From Liopterus haemorrhoidalis (taxonomy: Eukaryota > Arthropoda > Insecta > Coleoptera > Dytiscidae): 64,000 bases of DNA. Below are positions 58,631 through 64,000 of this stretch, in pieces. Each line of letters begins with the position of its first letter. The first letter of the stretch is position 1. The position numbers and the translations under genes are program-made. A model generated the notes under the pieces. It worked only from the letters and a program-made list of their open reading frames with translations. It did not search any database and was not told the origin of the DNA. Where the stretch lies: NCBI GenBank assembly GCA_963971575.1, contig OZ020616.1:11703934-11767933 (forward strand). Reading direction: 5' to 3'.

Positions 58631-59667
58631 GGGTCTATTCTGTATCTTTTGTGGTTAAAAAGATTTGGTTAAAAATTATGGTTAAAAAGTAACATTTTAA
58701 CTAGGCGTTAAAATTTTAACCTTGTTTCTTATTCTGTATCATAGGTTATAACCCAAGCGTTAAGTTCTAACTTTTTAACCTTATGGTTAAAAGTATGTTG
58801 TGAAATTATTTACAAGAGAAGGTATTTTGCTTGTGTAATTATGGATTTAATGTAAACAAGTGTTATGGTTGAATAGTGAATCAACAAGGATCAAATATAA
58901 TAAATCTATATTGCGGAAATGTACAATATATATACATAAATAATTATGGGTGCAAAAAGTAAATAATATAATAATATTACCATAACATGCAAATGTATTA
59001 ATATTTTCTTTTTTTCTTCTATATTAAGATACTTTTATTTTCAAGTTATATTTACCTTATTTTTATTTTTAAACGGAGAACTTAAAATTTATAAATATAT
59101 CACAGTTTCAAAGTTTTTAATATTTACTTGTAATTTATTGGGAAAAGGGAAATCTTTTGATTTTTCTCGGATTAAAAAAAAAAAAAAAAAAAACATCATA
59201 TGTAAAACGAAATATTTCGTAACTTTTAGAAAAATAAAAATATTCCATTAAAAGGGTCTCTCATGTCACCCAGTTGCTTTTGTTTAATTCGAACTGATCT
59301 CCTAAAAAGCATTTGTATATATTTTTTATTCACCTATAGTAATTTTTCACTTATTAACCTCTTTTTGTTCAATTTGTTTTATTAATAATTGGTTTAAAAT
59401 AAACAGACTTGCCATAATTAATTCTAAAAATGGATTTTTTCTGGCTATTTGACGTTTAGAGGTTAGAACTACAGGTGGTTAAAAGTTAACACCATGTATA
59501 TGGCTGGAGTTAAAATTTCAAATATAACCTACTGAATTAACCACATCAAGGTTTAAATTTTAACGTCATAGAGTTACAGAATAACAAAATATTGTAAAGC
59601 GTGGTTAAAATTTTTTAACTTCGACCTTGAGGTTAATTTTTAACTTTTTAAGATACAGAATAGACCC
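58631..59667. mobile_element. TIR DNA element, 1.04 kb, rich in GGTTAAAA motifs
   Basis: GGGTCTATTCTGTATCTT begins and AAGATACAGAATAGACCC ends the element, a perfect 18-bp inverted pair. The first 180 and last 220 bp hold about a dozen copies of GGTTAAAA/TTTTAACC in both orientations. The centre is AT-rich and non-coding. No target duplication is obvious; the ends are compatible with Harbinger-type elements but the superfamily is not established. Confidence 0.8.
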
Positions 59668-59911
59668 GATTTTGTATTAACATGTAGTAACAGGTATTAA
59701 CCTGTTATCAACTCATTGGCGTGTAAAGAAAAATAGTGTTCATTTAATAATCAATTCGTATAAGGTAATAAAAATAGAATGTACGTCTATGTATACATGT
59801 CCTTGGAAATAAATTTAATAACTAAATGTTTCTCCAAGTATTGCATAACGGTCAAGATTTGTTGATCGCTTTGTACTTATTAAGACATATTCTAACATTT
59901 TTCTTTTACAG

Positions 59912-60101
59912 GAAATCATCCTGAAGCGCGCAGCAGATCTGGCGGAAGCGCTGTACAGCATGCCCCGGAATAACATGTCCTTAAGTGGTCCACGATCACC
60001 GGGTTCGATGGCGAATAACGTGCAGAGCGGCTTCAACAGTTACACTGGGCAGCTCGCCGTATCCGTCAACGCCGACACCAACAACGGTCAGTGGACTGAA
60101 G
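59912..60101 (+). CDS. kn: COE transcription factor knot/collier, exon f (helix 2 of HLH and linker)
   Basis: This 190-nt exon begins EIILKRAADLAEALYSMPRN, helix 2 of the HLH, and continues through a Ser/Pro/Asn-rich linker with SGFNSYTGQLAVSV and ends NNGQWTE plus one base. Only a single helix-2 exon follows helix 1; vertebrate EBFs have a duplicated one, so the arrangement is the invertebrate type. The acceptor is TTCTTTTACAG. The donor GAAG|GTGCTT is weak at positions +3 to +6, but the split G fits an Asp codon completing the expected WTED of insect knot. Without splicing the frame stops after 13 more codons. Confidence 0.95.
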
Positions 60102-61148
60102 GTGCTTGTCCTTCTCTTTACATTACAATACAATAAACATTACAATATATACAACAACAGAAACAACGATAGTTATAAAAATTGAGTTTTATGTCTTACT
60201 CATCAGCATATTTAAAATATAATGAAATTTAATATTTTTATTCAGAAAATATGTGGGAAAAATTGATCATGTAAGTTTAAGCCTAATTTTGACTCAAAAT
60301 GTTCGAATAATGGTGGGTTTAAACAGCGAACCAATGAAAATTCACGTATCGATATTGTTCGGAACTTTTCGGAATTTTTTAACATTGTCTAGTAACAAAT
60401 TTTAAATTATTAAACTGTATTGTACTAATTTGTTTATTCGGCAATTATACCAATATTAAGCTAATTGTTTTTTGTATTTTAATCTATTACTTTTGAATTT
60501 TTTTTATATCCATGAGTAAGACGTAATTTTGAAAAATAGCAACATTAAAGATAAATAAAAAAATATATGTTAAATGAGCAACCAAACTATAATTTAGGAT
60601 CGTTTTTCAAAACTCAACAAAATCTAATTTTTGCAATATTGAGTTATAAATGAATTCTAGTCATCAAATTTTTACCATGCCCAAAACCAATAGTTTGGTA
60701 ATTGTAAAAAAATAATTAACCATGGAGGAGACAGAATGTAAGTCCGTAAAAATTTATAATTTCTATTGTTATCTAACGTGGGTTTTTTTCAATATTGTGT
60801 CTGGATCATTTAACCCAATATATAAAATTGACTGACCTAGATAGATTTCTGTTCAATTATAAGTAAAGATTCCAAAAAAAAAAAGGGAAGACACAAATTT
60901 CATATGAGTGTAAAATCAAACAGTGAAGCTTTAAATAGCGTGTAAATTATCAACAATTTTCTGCAATTACCTAATAATTAATAAATAAGGAATATTAATT
61001 AATAATAATATAATATTTGGTTGTTTCGAAATGAATGCCGAATATTTAGCCACAAATTTAAATAACCATAACTTTGTTTCTAATAAACACATTTAGTAGA
61101 AATAAGAACACGCTGAATATACTTACTTTTGACTATTACATGTTAAAA

Positions 61149-61666
61149 AAACAGCTGTGGCCACCACAGGACCGACCGTCATCATAAAGTACTTATATAA
61201 AATACATTCTAGCAATAGTGTAGAAATAACTTGGCCTAATATTTTTTAACATAGATATTATTTATCATGACCATGGAAACGTTACATATAAGTATGAAAA
61301 AATTGCGACTTTTTATTTTTTTTTACAAAAATTATTCAAAATATTTCGTTTTATCAAAAAAATTCTCAAATAAAAGTTATTAATTATTGCTTTTATAGCA
61401 ACTTTTGTTCAATAAATTTTTTCGAAATATTTTTCTGTTGTGAAATATTCACAAAAATCTTAAAATCGACACGAGTAAACTCCCCTTTCTAGTCAACCAA
61501 TTTTTACCAAAAGTTGCTCAACTTGTGCCATTGATGGTAAAAGCTTAAATATCAAGTTTCATAAAAATCCTTTCAGCCGAATTTGCTCTGCACGTGTACA
61601 CAGACAGACGGATAGACGGACAGACAGACAGACAGACAGACGGACAGACGGACTGACAGACAGCCG

Positions 61667-61697
<31 letters not shown>

Positions 61698-61866
61698 GGA
61701 CAGACGGACAGACAGACAGCCGGACAGACAGACCGACAGACATCATGCTAAAAATAGTCAAAAAGTTATGTAGGGACCTCAATTCGTGGAGATCCATCGA
61801 AATCTCGAAACGTCAAAATTGGTATGATCACAATACCTCCCTTATATATTTTGGCGGTCGGTAAAA
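61149..61866 (-). repeat. Dispersed repeat family A, copy 4 (most complete)
   Basis: Runs from ACAGCTGTGGCCACCACAGG, through ATGACCATGGAAACGTTACA and AGTAAACTCCCCTTTCTAGT, the long CAGA microsatellite (61600-61740), ATGTAGGGACCTCAATTCGT and GAAATCTCGAAACGTCAAAA to TTGGCGGTCGGTAAAAA. About 720 bp and non-coding. Confidence 0.82.
61600..61740. repeat. (CAGA)n microsatellite, 140 bp
   Basis: Imperfect CAGA with CGGA and CCGGA variants; the longest tetranucleotide array in the window. Confidence 0.9.
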
Positions 61867-62829
61867 ACAAAATCAAATATAATTAGTGAAAAGAGAAACA
61901 AATTATTACTTAAGCAATTAACATTAAGGACCGAGATTTTCATCTTAAAATTAAGTGTGTTATAACTTATTAGGTGAATAGTAACATAGTACAATGATTT
62001 TTTTTTTTTAGTGAAGAAATTTATTGTGGTGGATATCTCGGCCCTGAATAAAAATAAAATATGTATCGTTTATTGTCAAAAGTAATTATTATTGTATTTT
62101 ATAAATTAACATAATTTTAACAGTTTTATAAACTTGCACATATAAATAATTCTGCGAACCGGCAAAAAATCTCGTGGACTGGTGCCGGGCTGTGGATCGG
62201 CGGTTGAGAAACACTGCTCTACAGAATCAGCAGTGCCGATAATTTTGTGATATTATTTGTAATATAATATATAACACTCTTTAATGTTGCTAGCAGAAAG
62301 AACTTATTCTTATAATTATCGTTATATGATGAACAGATAAATTAATTTTAAGGCGAGCGTAGCAAGCGGGACTATGAGGGATGTAATCTGTCTTAAATTA
62401 TGGACTAACTTTTTGGTAAATTATACGTACCTTGTATCAGTCGAGTACCAAGTGAATACCAAGCACACCCACTTTCACCGCTTATGTCATTAACACAATC
62501 CCAAACACAAGCACAATATTAACAATTAGGTAACAGACAACTTTGAACAGATAAAGTTGCATAGTGAATGTTTTAGAGATAAGTAGATAGTAAAATCTAA
62601 ACTACTAATTTCATCCAATCAGACACCTATCTGTTGGGATGAAACTTAGTTTTCAGCATAATAAATTATTTCACAATGAAAAAATCAAATCATAACCAAC
62701 TAACCAGTTCATAAATACTATGATTGGCGTTCTCCATTAAGGGGTTCTAGGCGCAAGTAATGTTTTGGGACCATAACAATTTGTCAACGATAAAAAAGAT
62801 CTTCTTAAAAAATACAACAAAAACAATAA

Positions 62830-63030
62830 GCCAACAGAGTAGCCGAGCTCGTTAAAACACGCATTTCTGACTAAAAATAGTCTGAATTGTGATCTAGCTG
62901 GTTCCCATTGGTGATATTATTTGGGCGAGAATAATATGTTAACATTGCTCCCATCCAGATGTAGGAGCTCGTCCCCTGGCATTGACGATTAGCCTCTTCA
63001 CAGAAATAGGCCGATGTAAAATAAATAAAG
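62830..63030 (+). mobile_element. Candidate tRNA-related SINE
   Basis: CAGAGTAGCCGAGCTCGTTA AAACACGCATTTCTGACTAA resembles the D-arm and anticodon arm of a serine-type tRNA, followed by GGTTCCCATTGG in place of a B box and an A-rich end. Single copy here, so the call is weak. Confidence 0.35.
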
Positions 63031-63286
63031 AATAAAAAACAATAATATTAGAAAGTTGCATTGAATGTCACTGTTTTCTTGTGTCTTTTCAGTATTTATT
63101 TCAATAAGAAAATGCGTGAATACATTAATCAAAGTATTTACCCACGGATTTTTATCTTCTGTTATTGTGCAGTTAACTCTGGGATCGACTCAGCCTCAAA
63201 TATTTATTGACTTCACATGAGTACCTGTTTATAGAAGGATAATAGGACCAGTCGAAATATCATACTTATCACGTGGCTTTCATATA

Positions 63287-63832
63287 CAGTCGATTCCGCT
63301 TAATTGGGACACATCGGGATTTAGGCATATTGGCCCAATTAAGCGAATTTCACATAAAATTAAACAATGCATATTTTTCTTTCAATAATTTTATTTTATA
63401 AACTCTTGGACAAAACTATAAATTACATATAAACAAAAAATATAAACTTTTAAGAAAAAATAATAAATATGTACATACAATTTAATTTAATACAAAAATG
63501 CGTCAAGTGTAATCTGTCTTTTGTTTTTGTAACATTTCACTTCTACAAAATCAGCACTAGTATTCAGTGCGGATGTAGGGCTCCCTTCATTTCCTTCCTG
63601 CATAAAATAACGCTGTAATATTAAATTCTTTGTACATATTTTTTCTTGAGACTATGTGTAACATAATATGTACTGTGATCTTAAATTTACTGTCCCAATT
63701 AAGCGGAATGTTGTCCCAATTAAACATGTAAATTTACTGTTGGTTCCTTGGTTTGGTTTCTGTTCTTTGGTATTTGGCCCAAATAAGCGGCTGCCCCAAT
63801 TAAGCGGTGGCCCAGTTAAGCAGAATTGTCTG
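63287..63832. mobile_element. Pogo/Tigger-like MITE, 546 bp, TA duplication
   Basis: CAGTCGATTCCGCTTAATTG begins the element, the end reads CAGTTAAGCAGAATTGTCTG, and TA flanks both sides (63285-63286, 63833-63834). Several TTAATTGGGGCA/CCCAATTAAGCG motifs repeat near both ends. The middle is AT-rich and non-coding. Confidence 0.85.
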
Positions 63833-64000
63833 TATATGGTCATCAGTCTACAAACGGAGAACCTTCTTTGTCTGAATACACCTATCTAGGCGTTGGGAAC
63901 CTATTATTATTTATTTCCTCTCGGAAGCTATGATTTTTTACCACTTTTCTGGCAGAAGGTGAATTTCGCGATGAAAGAATGGTCTGTCTTTTGAGCCAAT

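Larger units (their letters stand above)
55973..59911 (+). other. kn: COE intron after exon e, 3.9 kb
   Basis: Phase-0 intron containing a GC-richer segment (56270-56835), a hAT MITE nested in a pogo-like scrap and a 1-kb TIR element. I found no second helix-2 exon in it. Confidence 0.9.
60102..64000 (+). other. kn: COE intron after exon f (at least 3.9 kb, runs off the window)
   Basis: No further COE exon was recognised. It holds a family A repeat, a SINE-like candidate and a pogo-like MITE. Bases 60110-61140 and 61870-62820 are AT-rich with nothing assigned, except a hAT-like end remnant near 62165-62215 (GTGGATCGGCGGTTGAGAAA CACTGC). Confidence 0.8.

Noticed and set aside
61573..61797. 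Open frames through TCTG/CAGA tracts (also 31611-31890, 41250-41525, 46919-47343, 22909-23220)
   Set aside because: A tetranucleotide repeat is open in all frames and yields (CLSV)n or (TDRQ)n peptides. Their flanks are non-coding family A or B sequence.
61940..62220. Possible hAT MITE with GGACCGAGAT...ATCTCGGCCC and a CACTGC end
   Set aside because: I could not pair two termini or find an 8-bp duplication, so it is only mentioned as a remnant.
60102..64000. Search for the next COE exon (Asp then SVSPRG-like sequence)
   Set aside because: No convincing AG-bounded segment was found.

Overview
The window is AT-rich nuclear DNA from an animal, almost certainly an insect. It holds six exons of one conserved developmental gene on the + strand, separated by introns packed with insect-type transposable elements (mariner, rosa-type mariner, Jockey/I/RTE-like non-LTR elements, many hAT and Harbinger-like MITEs, tRNA-derived SINEs). 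Large TE-laden introns would suit a big-genome insect such as a leaf beetle, but the order is my inference.

The gene is the COE/EBF transcription factor (knot/collier, kn). Exons at 28790-28871, 44092-44209, 53227-53381, 55626-55752, 55881-55972 and 59912-60101 join in one frame with consensus AG/GT borders. They encode the end of the COE DNA-binding domain, the whole IPT/TIG domain, the helix-loop-helix and the start of the C-terminal linker. The 5' exons (including the zinc-knuckle exon) and the 3' transactivation exons were not found, so they probably lie outside the window. The first 28.8 kb would then be upstream intron and the last 3.9 kb downstream intron.

Region 1-28.8 kb: a Jockey-type element cut by the window edge, a Harbinger-like MITE (TAA duplication), a solo LTR, a 1.3-kb TIR element with GTACT-rich ends, internally deleted mariners (one split by another repeat), a 558-bp hairpin locus, an uninterrupted DD41D transposase gene, several decayed non-LTR fragments, SINEs and hAT MITEs. 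Region 28.9-44 kb (intron): TIR MITEs, a decayed hAT transposase, a 1.1-kb hAT element with an 8-bp duplication that contains two opposed copies of another MITE, and a hAT MITE containing a microsatellite-bearing repeat. Region 44.2-53.2 kb: an RTE fragment, a possible retrocopy, a mariner interrupted by a non-LTR element that creates a chimeric ORF, a deleted mariner and tandem repeats. Region 53.4-64 kb: three hAT-type or hairpin insertions, a 1-kb TIR element and a pogo-like MITE.

Two otherwise unrelated dispersed repeat families (called A and B here) both carry an internal GACA/TCTG microsatellite, and composites of family B include a tRNA-like module with recognisable promoter boxes. I saw no CRISPR array, rRNA gene, functional tRNA gene or bacterial-type operon. 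The most useful leads are the tandem NAG-NAG acceptor in the COE gene, the 12.35-12.91 kb hairpin, the intact rosa-type transposase, the chimeric ORF at 47.4 kb and repeat families A and B.
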